From NCBI RefSeq assembly GCF_963675165.1, contig NC_087389.1:2204001-2268000 (forward strand): a stretch of 64,000 nt of DNA, given 5' to 3'. How positions within the stretch are numbered: the stretch's first letter is position 1; every line of letters begins with the position of its first letter. A model generated the notes under the pieces. It had not been told where the DNA came from and did not search any database. It worked only from the letters and a program-made list of their open reading frames with translations. Positions 49,401 through 64,000 of the stretch are shown here, piece after piece. The translations under genes and the position numbers were made by a program. Source of the DNA: Halichondria panicea. Taxonomy: Eukaryota; Porifera; Demospongiae; Suberitida; Halichondriidae.

Positions 49401-51887
49401 ATGCTTTTGAAAGTCAGTATTTCTGTACAGATACTTTCGTTGCGTGTTTTATGCTCTACTGCTGTCCACCTCACCGGCCATGATCCCAACTCATGCGAAA
49501 CTACAGATGAAACATGCCATGAAAAACTTTCTAGAGTCAGCTGATTATGAAACAATTAGAGAACACGAGAAAAAGAAAGGGTACATTTGGTCGACTGTTG
49601 CTCACTTTGTCAAGCTCGTTTACATTCCTAAGCAGAGTTCCCAGTGGTCTATCTGCACTCCGAAGGAGGTCATAGCCGAAAACAACGAACTAGAAGATCT
49701 CTGCATTGAGGCTGGTGTCTTTAGTCTACAAAACGTGCTTCTATCCAATGACACTCGAGAGATTCTAAAGGCTGAATCATTGGTGGACTATATAGTATGC
49801 ATGCCCTGGCATCTGTCACCGGATACAAAGGCACACGTAAGAGCATGTGCTCTAAGACAGTTTCTAAGCAGCAAGATGCAGTTACAACCTCCAACGCTTG
49901 TTAACCTGGCCAAGGCTAAACTTGCTGTGAGTCATTGTGGGCTGGAGAGAGTAGTGAAAGCCAGAGGCTTGCATGACATTGTTGCAGCATAAGCCATTAA
50001 TGTGTGTTCGTGTGCATTTTTAACACACTCATTTATTTTTCTTATAACCATGCATACAGATGGTAATTTTTTGTTTTCTTCTTTCACATAATGTTATTGT
50101 ACAATTTGCATTAAAATGCTTTACGCTTTTAGGAGCATCAATCTATTGGCTATAATTAACTGATGCTAAACGACAACTAAGAAAATCAACCAACCATGCA
50201 GATTTGTACGTACATATATAGCATTTAATTCAACTCAATTAACTCACTGAAGAAGAGACCGAAGACAACAACACATAGCTCAGTCATGAGGATAGAGCCC
50301 CTCAGAAGTGTGTGCAGAGCCTGCATGTGAAATCGAACCAATTTGTTAGGAATGTATAAAAGTCTTAATGATTGACAGATATAAAAATGACAACATGTAT
50401 CAGATCCAAACATGCATTGTGCATTACGTTATACGTTATTGAAAATGTCACTGTGGCCAAGGCTATTACATGGCACATGTCTACAAATGTACACCCATAC
50501 ATGTACCTTAGCAGCAACAGTGTAGTATCCGATGCACATGGAGACCACTCCATACAGGCAGCTCATTGTCGGGATGACAAACACCTGCACCGACAATAAT
50601 GCAATGAATATTGATACACAAAATTCACGATACATTAATAGTTCAAGATACATAGTTATGCTAAGTGGATTCAGTGAATACTGAGTCAAAATTTGCACCA
50701 ACACATTGTCTAGGTATTGAATTTCAGTAGTGCATTATACATGTAGAATATAGTTATAGTACAGAATTTCACTGAATGTACATTAATTGTCTCTCTACGC
50801 TACAGTCATCATTCTCATCACTGGGATCATTGAAAACACAGGCATCACAGGACTAAGATTTAATCAAAACACAACACATAGAACACGTACATGCATATAC
50901 ACCATATACCACAAAACAAGCAATAGAAATGTACTAACCATAAAGTAGAGGATCCTGAAGAGAGCCACGCTACCCTGCAGCTTGCGCACCATGGCAACCA
51001 ACTGAATGAGCAGGAAGCAGAGGAACAAGGCACTCAGAACCAGCAGAACCAGGTCGTACACCCGTACACTGTGAGAAAGGGGTTATAAAAATAAACAACT
51101 CTTCCATGATTATAATAACTACTCATGTGTCTTAGATGATATGATTATACCAAGGTTTAGCTGTGTCCCTAATTAGACATTATAAAGCTACCTGGTTATA
51201 GAGACCACAATTTTATTGTAAGAGGCCATCAGACCTATTCTCATCAAATAATACATGGAAAATTAATCGACCCAGCAGTAACAAAACAGTACCTGACAGT
51301 TTGTGGCAAATGGATGATACAAACGACTATAACAATGTGGTCAAAGGGAGAGAGCAATATTGATTGCTCGTTGTAAAAGTGACAGCCAATCACATTATTA
51401 GCTTAAACGCAGGTATTGTAAAGGGCAATGTCATCTTGGTACCTACACAGGAGTGAAGTGAAATTCTCTATAATCGCATGTTGTCCTACTATTCACTGTA
51501 ATTCGTACAGTGATTAATCGCGTATCAGTAATTGCACGTCGTCAAGAATGACGTGCAATTACGCGGCTACTGAAACTGCAGCTAAAAATGTCCTTAAAAC
51601 TGCGATTAACAATCAATAGCGCTATAGCATGGCTACTCGTGCTATTAATCCCATATTGCACTCTTAGCCATACTAGTAATTATACTAATTATCATTACAG
51701 TAACTCACAGAGTGTTATCGACTCTCCAGCTGAGCACTTGTACACAGAAGGGGAAGACGATGCAAGAGGAGTTGGTGAGATTGGTATCATTACAGCCTCC
51801 TAGTTCCAACTTTGGTGGTGGGAACAGTATGTGAGTGTACTCACAGTCACGATTAATGAAGCACCAGGATTGGTTCTTACTCTCCAT
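43417..51887 (-). CDS. TPRA1: TPRA1-like seven-transmembrane protein (THH1/TOM1/TOM3 type)
   Basis: Multi-pass membrane protein resembling transmembrane protein adipocyte-associated 1. Eleven exons (51709-51887, 50939-51068, 50507-50584, 50248-50320, 44989-45051, 44611-44693, 44298-44405, 44178-44242, 43998-44099, 43847-43927, 43417-43672) give 405 residues in frame. The extracellular N-terminus is Cys-rich with N-glycosylation sequons (NDTN, NSSC). Seven hydrophobic stretches follow: YDLVLLVLSALFLCFLLIQ, a segment spanning exons 2-3 ending in SMCIGYYTVA, LRGSILMTELCVVVFGLFF, LLFNFAILLVF, VTVCIILTVAGLFTIIE, GGMVFLFLTSILFTF and VIYITTFPPVVYWIFL. The tail is Ser-rich (SFGSSSSYGSLNDEE). Residue pattern and the RVYDLVLL motif parallel RYWDLLLL of TPRA1. 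Intron 4 (45052-50247) contains an intact gene and a relic of the Ubl-armadillo family on the opposite strand. Confidence 0.7.
44445..44574. mobile_element. MITE family M, short copy
   Basis: Ends CAAGGGCATAG and CTACGCCCTTG (inverted), with a partial ATGTA duplication outside. Only 130 bp long. It lies in a TPRA1-like intron. Confidence 0.65.
44781..44885. mobile_element. Small MITE, relative of 6784-6898
   Basis: Left end TAGCCTCGTTCCCAGATCGA and inverted right end GCTTGGGAACGAGGCTA around an AT-rich core. It lies in a TPRA1-like intron. Confidence 0.7.
45187..46700 (+). pseudogene. Relic of a Ubl-armadillo gene
   Basis: Fragments follow the order of the gene at 41296: GAGAAGACACTTTTGTTAGA near 45210; ACAGTTTGAGTGAGCTACCT near 45312 (start of exon 2); CTTACATCAAGTTTGCCTAT near 46470; and CCACAGTACGTCCCCCCTTC near 46588. 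The ubiquitin-like part is missing, and the remaining parts carry stops and deletions (for example AATCCTGTAGCTC and a truncated C-terminus). A pogo-like MITE (45599-46006) interrupts it. Closer to the 41296 gene than to the 47579 gene. Confidence 0.8.
45599..46006. mobile_element. Pogo/Tigger-like MITE
   Basis: Inverted ends TACAGTAGAACCTCGCTAAT and ATTAGCGAGGTTCTACTGTA, about 408 bp, flanked by TA. These ends resemble those of pogo-type elements. It has inserted into the Ubl-armadillo relic. No transposase frame. Confidence 0.8.
46720..47057. mobile_element. Pogo/Tigger-like MITE (GTTGAGCCTTGATTATTCGA ends)
   Basis: Left end GTTGAGCCTTGATTATTCGA and inverted right end GTATTCGAGGCTCAACTGTA. 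The right end also begins the tandem array that follows. Confidence 0.65.
47037..47530. repeat. Tandem repeat, about 175-184 bp unit, nearly three copies
   Basis: Units begin with AGGTATTCGAGGCTCAACTG at about 47037, 47221 and 47394. Each continues through TGAATACATTCTTGTGGTTG, GTACTGATGAGTCA and TAGCTAGCTAGCTAAGCTTG. Each unit starts with a MITE end, so the array was probably built from the end of the element at 46720. It stops about 50 bp before the start codon of the next gene. Confidence 0.9.
47579..49992 (+). CDS. Ubiquitin-like domain plus armadillo-like helical protein with acidic N-terminal repeats (intact gene 2)
   Basis: Four exons (47579-48741, 48948-49091, 49273-49377, 49431-49992) give 657 residues. 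Residues about 25-110 hold five tandem 17-residue acidic repeats of type HPEATSKDQNSDPDETV, then DSEDSEDE. Residues about 125-215 form a ubiquitin-like domain (ILDVKLCVENELSIPACCQE, LKIREGDTLTINYESEG) without a C-terminal Gly-Gly. Armadillo-like helices follow, with NLAEIPNCRVAIASRKDVLD and SPTYTYIASLVASAGLLCLA. The C-terminus (PPTLVNLAKAKLAVSHCGLE) matches the gene at 41296. It lies antisense within intron 4 of the TPRA1-like gene. Function unknown; the domain mix suggests a protein-protein scaffold. Confidence 0.82.
50110..50115 (+). terminator. Possible polyadenylation signal (ATTAAA) of intact gene 2
   Basis: An ATTAAA hexamer in CATTAAAATGC, about 120 bp after the stop codon at 49992, is the first good candidate downstream of this gene. 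No transcript evidence. Confidence 0.35.
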
Positions 51888-52380
51888 AATAATAGTCTAT
51901 GTGGCCTGTCATGCATGAGTAGAAAATGAGTGTGCGATATTAATGCCTTTTTTCTACAAGATCTAGATCATAAATATATAGAAATCTACGTCTATGGTAG
52001 CTATGGCATACCTTTATTGATGGCTGACAGATCTACAGGTACTAGTCTAGCTGTACAGGACTAGACTAGTTGTGATTCTTGCATAGAGCTAGCTAGATCT
52101 AGCTAGTTATCATTGCAATTGCTCACTCAGCATTAATTTGGCATTTGGTAGCCTCGATTCCACGCCGCTCTCAATTGGTGAGAGGGGCGGTATCGAGGCT
52201 AGGCATTTGGTACACTCTAGTCGTGGTCTCACCAATCAAACTGTATGTAGCTAGCATGTGACAGTGGCGGTGATTTGGAATCGCCCCCCATTGGTCAGGT
52301 CTAGAAGCACAAGTACAAGTGAAAGTGGTATTAAAAACTCCTGCTTGTTGCAAGTTAATTGAAGGGCCTGTGCATCTGAA
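51888..52380. other. Divergent intergenic region, TPRA1-like / MCM2
   Basis: Upstream of both the TPRA1-like (-) and MCM2 (+) start codons. It contains a palindromic unit at 52150-52202 (TAGCCTCGATTCC ... ATCGAGGCTA) and the inverted pair TACTAGTCTAGCTGTACAGG / ACTAGACTAGT near 52040-52065. No exon seen. An inverted CCAAT (ATTGG) near 52180 and another near 52290 are candidate promoter elements for MCM2. Confidence 0.45.
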
Positions 52381-59399
<7,019 letters not shown>

Positions 59400-59509
59400 A
59401 ACCACAAACACATTAACCGTTGCATGCTTATATACATAACATACAGAATTATTTATGATCTATCGTGCACACGATCCGTGCCAGGTGATCACAGACAGTA
59501 AGCTGTTAG

Positions 59510-59573
59510 CCTAGATCCAGCCCCTCTCACTAGAGGTCTTTCTCCACTGAGAGCGGCCTGTAATCGAGGCTAG
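59510..59573. repeat. Palindromic TAGCCTCGATTCC-type unit
   Basis: Foldback unit TAGCCTAGATCCAGCCCCTC ... TAATCGAGGCTA between MCM2 and the next gene, related to 52150-52202 and 16068-16114. A short word, ATCTATCGTGCACACGATCC, is also repeated at about 59458 and 59604. Confidence 0.6.
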
Positions 59574-59653
59574 TAAGCTGTGTGTTTTCAATGTCTATTT
59601 TAGATCTATCGTGCACACGATCCGTGCCAAGTGACTGCAGAAGACTGTTTTCA

Positions 59654-62600
59654 ATGTCTAGAACACTGCTCCGTGCTGTCTCCACCTTTGGTGTAATTAG
59701 GGTAGCTGCTTTTAGAGGCTCATCTGTACTACAGCAAAGATGCTATACCCCTGGATCTGCCCTCAATGTCACTGTGGAGCACCTGCAGGATGAGCATACT
59801 GGTATTATAATTTTACCTTTTAATTATAGCATAAACCGCCATACAAACCTCTTATGGAAAATTATGCTGGGTGGGCGCGAAATGTCCACGTAATTCCAAC
59901 AGCATATATGGGGTCCTGATTGCTCCTGAATGCAGCCTGTAGTGTACACACTCTACTAGCAATTAATTTATAAGTTTATAAGTGATTGTGGGCCAGGGCT
60001 GCTATACAATTGATTGAGTAGTCGGTACATGTAGTACATAACTTGTGAATTTCGAAAATTGTGTTCTCAGTACTAGCTGGGAACTCCATGCCTATGGAAT
60101 TATTTTGGGCGTACAGTTATATGTGCTTATAGTTGACAATTTATCCCTGCAGAGATTGCAATCCAGTAGCTAATTTGATTATTCTTTTCTTCACAGGGGT
60201 TTCAGTGATTGCCTTCAACAGACCTGAAGCATTGAATGCAATGAGCAGAAAGTTTGTGAGTGAGGTAAAACCTATTCATCTTGTGTGCCAGGTTAATAAA
60301 TTGTGAATACTCTCTTCCATCAGTTTGATGATGCCCTTGGCTCCCTCCGATTCAACCGCAATGTTCGAGTGATCATTCTCAGGAGTGTGGTTCCGGGAAT
60401 TTTTTGTGCTGGTGCTGACTTGAAGGAGAGGAAGACAATCCCACCCGAGGATGTGGGGCCATTGGTTGCTAAGGGGCGGAGGATCATTGGAGACCTCAGC
60501 AGCATGCCTATGCCCGTCATCACCGCCCTAGATGGAGGGGCATATGGAGGAGGACTGGAGATGGCCCTGGCAACAGATATAAGGATTGCAGGTATAAGGG
60601 ATAATTACACTTTTAATACTGTACTCATCATTTGCTTTCTTCTTTTAGCTGACTCTGCAAAAATGGGTCTCACTGAAACGCGTCTTGCTATTATCCCCGG
60701 TGGTGGTAAGTGCAATAGATTGCCTGATTGCAACACTTTAGTTGGTGCCATGGTGGCTGGTTAATCATTGTTTTGTACATTGTTTTGTACATACAGTATA
60801 ACCCCGATATCTGAACACCTTGGTTCTAGAGGCAGGCCGGATAACTAATTGTGCCGGATAATCGAATAGATAACCATGCCTTGATCCACCCACTTAATTG
60901 ATAAACAACAGTGCCACATGGTTGTTTGCGTGCATGCGCAGAAGATAAGCAGGCCTGTCTTGATAGTAACAGCTGCAATGCGCATGCGCATTTAAGGGAC
61001 ACGCCCATTTTTTGAATTATTAAAAAGAAAATTGTCAAGGCAAGCCGGATAATCATAATGGAGGGCGGGATAATCGAGATTCTACTATGTACTGTGTAAT
61101 TCGAAGTAACATTCTAGCTCCGCCCAACTACTTCTTGGCACACCCCAATATTATTATTGGATAGAGCTGACCAAAGTGATGAACATGCGTAACGAGGTTG
61201 CACTCTTAGTGTATCCTAGTTTAGCTACTTGTCAATTCTCAGGAGCCACAGTATAGAGAGACTATTTTGTATGATAGATGAACTCTGACCCTTTTCAAGG
61301 CTATAGCTAATATAATAACTGAAAAGTTGGCAGGAGATGCACAGGGTGTTGTGTGTTTCCAGGATCACTAGGAGAGTTAAATGTGTGCATGCCTAGAGCC
61401 TACATCAAGAGGTCATGCCATGTCACTGTTGAGCCCAGATATAGATATAGAGAGACTATTATTTTTGTATGATAGATGAACTCTGACCCTTTTCAATGCT
61501 ATAGCTAAATAACTGAAAAGTTGGCAGGAGATGTTCAGGGTGTTGTGTGTTTCCAGGATCACTAGGAGAGTTAAATGTGTGCCTAGAGCCTACATCAAGA
61601 GGTCATGCCATGTCACTGTTGAGAAGAGTCTTGTAGGAGAGCATTCAATAGCTACAATGAGCCTAAGCAGAGCTCCAGTAAACAGCATCGACTTGGCACT
61701 TGCTCAGCAGTTCAATGAGACTCTTAAGAGCATACATCAATCAGGAGACTGTGATGCCTTGGTTATAAAATCATGTATTCCCAAAGTGTTCTGTGCTGGC
61801 CTGGATCTTGCTGAGTTGTATCAACCGTCAAAATCCCGTTTGGAAGAGTTCTGGAGGGAGATTCAAGAGTTGTGGCTTGGTCTGTATTCATCCAAGCTGC
61901 CGACTGTAGCTGCCATTAACGGACACTGCCTTGCTGGAGGATGCATCATTGCCTCTTCATGTGACTATCGGATTGCAGCTAAAGGGGACTATTCGATTGG
62001 TGTGATTGCGGCTAAGGTCGGTGTAATAGCTCCACCGTGGTTTCTGAAGATGTTAGCTCATCTAATTGGGCAACGAATGACAGAGCTTGCTCTCCAACAA
62101 GGACGACTATTTACTCCCGATAATGCCTTAAAAATCGGACTTGTGGATAAAGTGTGTGATCCTAGTGATTTGAAAGAACAAACTCTAGAGGCAGTGTCTC
62201 CATTTCTGAGTGTGTCCCAAGAATCACGTTCAACAATGAAGTTGTTTATGCGATCTGAACTCATTGAATCCTTCAAAGCTTTAAGAGATAGAGAGGTTTT
62301 AACCTTTATCAGCTTTATCATGGCAGATTCAGTACAAGAAAAACTTGGACATTACATACAAAAACTAAATCAGAAGTAATAATACAGTTGATATTGATTT
62401 ATGTGTATTTTTCTACTATTTACTATAGGGGGAACCCAGCGTTTGCCACGGCTGGTGGGTATTGGTAAAGCCAAAGAACTCATTTACTCTGCCAAAGTAG
62501 TGTCTGGCACCGAAGCAGCAGACATAGGACTTGCTGAGCATGTGGTCCCACAGAATGAGAATTCAGACGCTGCATACCAGAGAGCATTACAGTTAGCTAC

Positions 62601-62955
62601 AGAAATTGCAACAAAGGTACATTAATGCTTTAATATCTCACGAATTGTTGACCTCTTTCTTTCAGGGACCTATAGCCATATCCATGGCCAAACTTGCTAT
62701 TGATAACGGAATGCAGGTAAGCGCATACCCAACTGCCTAAGTTTACATGTGTAATGGATTTAACTGCTGTGTGTTACAGACTGACATCAGCACTGCTCTG
62801 AAAGTAGAGGAATCATGCTATGCACAGGTAGGTGTAATTAGCATTTTCTATTATTCTCACACAACACAACTGTGTAGGTAATTCCAACTAAAGATCGTCT
62901 TGAAGCTCTCAAAGCTTTCATGGAAAAACGAACACCATTGTTTCAAGGAAAATAG
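59654..62955 (+). CDS. ECHDC2: Mitochondrial enoyl-CoA hydratase family protein (AUH/ECHDC2 type)
   Basis: Crotonase-fold hydratase; AUH hydrates 3-methylglutaconyl-CoA in leucine breakdown. Eight exons (59654-59801, 60197-60264, 60324-60591, 60649-60705, 62429-62616, 62666-62716, 62780-62827, 62878-62955) give 301 residues. The start MSRTLLRAVSTFGVIRVAAF is a plausible mitochondrial presequence; an ATG 72 bp upstream is in frame but precedes acidic residues. CoA/oxyanion motifs: GIFCAGADLKER and DGGAYGGGLEMALATDIR. Both crotonase glutamates are present: GGGLE and GLTETRLAIIPGGGGTQRLPR. The C-terminus IPTKDRLEALKAFMEKRTP is typical of AUH and ECHDC2. NAMSRKFVSE and KVVSGTEA lean toward ECHDC2. 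Intron 4 (60706-62428) hosts an intronless relative. Confidence 0.85.
60792..61094. mobile_element. Pogo/Tigger-like MITE, plus-oriented copy
   Basis: Left end TACAGTATAACCCCGATATC and right end ATAATCGAGATTCTACTATG are roughly inverted. The interior matches 495-792 in the opposite orientation. It lies between AUH/ECHDC2 exon 4 and the nested gene. Confidence 0.7.
61251..61624. repeat. Tandem duplication of the nested gene's 5' end, about 180-bp unit
   Basis: 61251-61433 and 61446-61624 are near-identical: both run from TATAGAGAGACTATT through GAAAAGTTGGCAGGAGATG to GTCATGCCATGTCACTGTTGAG. The upstream unit carries its own ATG (61337), but its frame meets a stop at GTGCATGCCTAG, where the downstream unit reads GTGCCTAGAGCC in frame. 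Confidence 0.9.
61531..62379 (+). CDS. ECI1: Intronless ECI1-like enoyl-CoA isomerase homologue (catalytic Glu replaced)
   Basis: One 282-codon open frame matching mitochondrial enoyl-CoA delta isomerase 1 throughout. The N-terminus MFRVLCVSRITRRVKCVPRA is basic, fitting a mitochondrial presequence. Family motifs: RAPVNSIDLALAQQFNETL (like PPVNSLSLE), KVFCAGLDLAELY, FWREIQELWLGLYSSKLPTV, INGHCLAGGCIIASSCDYRI and GVIAPPWFLKMLAHLIGQR. Where ECI1 has GLNETQLGI, this protein reads GVIAAKVGV, so the glutamate acting as catalytic base is alanine. The frame is otherwise clean and full-length. Lack of introns and position inside an unrelated-strand-independent host intron (same strand as AUH/ECHDC2) suggest a retrogene; no poly(A) tract survives. 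Activity as an isomerase is doubtful. Confidence 0.82.
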   Translation: MFRVLCVSRITRRVKCVPRAYIKRSCHVTVEKSLVGEHSIATMSLSRAPVNSIDLALAQQFNETLKSIHQSGDCDALVIKSCIPKVFCAGLDLAELYQPSKSRLEEFWREIQELWLGLYSSKLPTVAAINGHCLAGGCIIASSCDYRIAAKGDYSIGVIAAKVGVIAPPWFLKMLAHLIGQRMTELALQQGRLFTPDNALKIGLVDKVCDPSDLKEQTLEAVSPFLSVSQESRSTMKLFMRSELIESFKALRDREVLTFISFIMADSVQEKLGHYIQKLNQK

Positions 62956-63141
62956 CTGGACACTAGGAACAGCTAGCTGGAGATAGTAGAATTCTACAAG
63001 TTACTTCTTTTTGTACTTCAGAGCTTCATTTTTTAATTCCTGAATTGCGCTCTTTACCATTAATATTAGTGTCAGAGTCTGACAATGTGTATTATGACCT
63101 TTGATTGCCATAGTAACAGCTCAGTCTAATGTCTACTTTAT

Positions 63142-63147
63142 AATAAA
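63142..63147 (+). terminator. Polyadenylation signal AATAAA, AUH/ECHDC2 gene
   Basis: AATAAA in TTTATAATAAAGACGTTG, about 187 bp after the stop codon at 62955, followed by a GT-rich stretch (GTTGTGTTTG) as expected downstream of a cleavage site. Confidence 0.65.
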
Positions 63148-63327
63148 GACGTTGTGTTTGATCAAAGAACCTTGAACAAGCGCAAGGACAAAGTGCATGT
63201 AAAATGTGAGCTATGTCTAGTGACCTTGCTTATTGCATGTTGGAGATAATGTAGAGCCAATGTGTATAATTATGGCTAGATCTATAATTTTGCTCTGCAC
63301 CATTAACATAATAATTATAAATAGAAG

Positions 63328-64000
63328 ATGCACAGCGGGCACCAAGCTCTCCGTAGTCCTCCACACGACTCCAGAGCTGGGATGAGTGAGACCAGTCCAC
63401 CAGGTGTGCCTCGCCCTGTGGGCATGGATGCCAACCAGCTCAAAGCGCGGCTGTATGCAACATCAGAGGTGCATAACAACGCTCGTCCCCAGTTGAAGGT
63501 CATCATGAGAAGGAGGTCGAGAAGTAGCGAGGTGGGAAAGCTTTCTGTACTTATTCTAGTGGTACAATTTTTTTTATGTAGACCTCTCCTCTACGAGCGA
63601 AGCAACCCAAATTAGAACCGTTGGTAAGTGAGGAATCCCAATATTTATTGAATGTATGATTGATTGTTCCTGCAGCCCGCCCTATCCACCTACCAGCGTA
63701 AACTTCACCATGACGTTCATGGTCCCAATGAGCCTCTTCCCGAACCTCTGGCCAAGAGACAGAAAAGCGGCTCTGTGGACCCAATTAGAGTTACGACCAT
63801 CTTTCCTCTTCCTGAGCTACCTGGAGACCTACTACAGAAACAGAAATCACTTACTGAACAGCGTGACCCTAAACCAGCGGAGACTATCATAGTGCGTCCA
63901 CCCACTACCCCACGAGATGAATCAAGGATTAGGCTTTCCTCAAAACGCAGAGAAAGTGCTGCTGTTCGTAAGCGGTCAAGCACCCTGCTCTTGAGTTCTG
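63328..64000 (+). CDS. Unknown basic, Ser/Pro-rich protein (5' part only)
   Basis: Not recognised. Three exons are read in frame: 63328-63531, 63582-63623 and 63676 to the window end (still open), about 190 residues. The sequence is low in hydrophobic residues and rich in Pro, Arg, Lys and Ser. RPVGMDANQLKARLYATSEV may form a helix. Basic clusters (MRRRSRSS, KRQK, SSKRRESAAVRKRSS) could act as nuclear localisation signals. PLPELPGDLL and IIVRPPTTPRDESR are the most distinctive words for a search. Clean splice signals and three codon-aligned exons support a real gene; the product may be nuclear or centrosomal, which is a guess. Upstream 62956-63327 contains only the previous gene's 3' region. 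Confidence 0.6.

Overview
The window is nuclear DNA from an animal, most likely a sponge (Porifera) or another early-branching metazoan. It has spliced genes with short GT-AG introns. Its gene set is animal-type: a four-domain Cav channel with an AID motif, APPL, BICD, FSIP1 and MCM2. It is about 40% G+C by eye and dense with small inverted-repeat elements. The sponge assignment is an inference from compactness and gene content; no species marker is present.

Layout. Positions 219-12959 (-) hold the N-terminal two-thirds of a divergent voltage-gated calcium channel alpha-1 subunit, from the N-terminus to the domain III pore; the rest lies beyond the left edge. Its first seven exons and upstream DNA (9895-13751) are duplicated in direct orientation at 19184-22753, where the copy is a broken fragment. 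Between the copies lies a decayed copy (16574-19110, +) of a gene family pairing a ubiquitin-like domain with armadillo-like helices. Then come BICD (23094-26209, +), an NDUFB11-like complex I subunit (26544-27397, -), FSIP1 (27482-30735, +, start codons 84 bp apart from NDUFB11), and an APPL-type BAR-PH-PTB adaptor (31003-41069, -). An intact Ubl-ARM gene follows (41296-43230, +), head to head with APPL. A TPRA1-like seven-helix protein (43417-51887, -) carries in one intron both a relic and a second intact Ubl-ARM gene (47579-49992). MCM2 (52381-59399, +, 18 exons), a mitochondrial AUH/ECHDC2-type enoyl-CoA hydratase (59654-62955, +) with an intronless ECI1-like gene nested in its fourth intron, and the 5' part of an unknown gene (63328-64000, +) complete the window.

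How the genes relate. Most are unlinked housekeeping or signalling genes: replication licensing, endosomal signalling, dynein cargo adaptation, mitochondrial respiration and fatty-acid or leucine catabolism. The local themes are duplication and nesting. The Ubl-ARM family has two intact genes and two dead copies within about 34 kb, and an ECI1-like gene sits inside a relative of the same crotonase superfamily. Two paralogous loci act as natural empty sites, dating two transposable-element insertions as younger than the duplications.

The strongest leads are the Ubl-ARM family, the calcium channel with charge-poor voltage sensors in domains I and II, and the ECI1-like protein lacking the catalytic glutamate. 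Exon boundaries were read by hand from splice signals and reading frame; summed exon lengths are divisible by three for every complete spliced gene.
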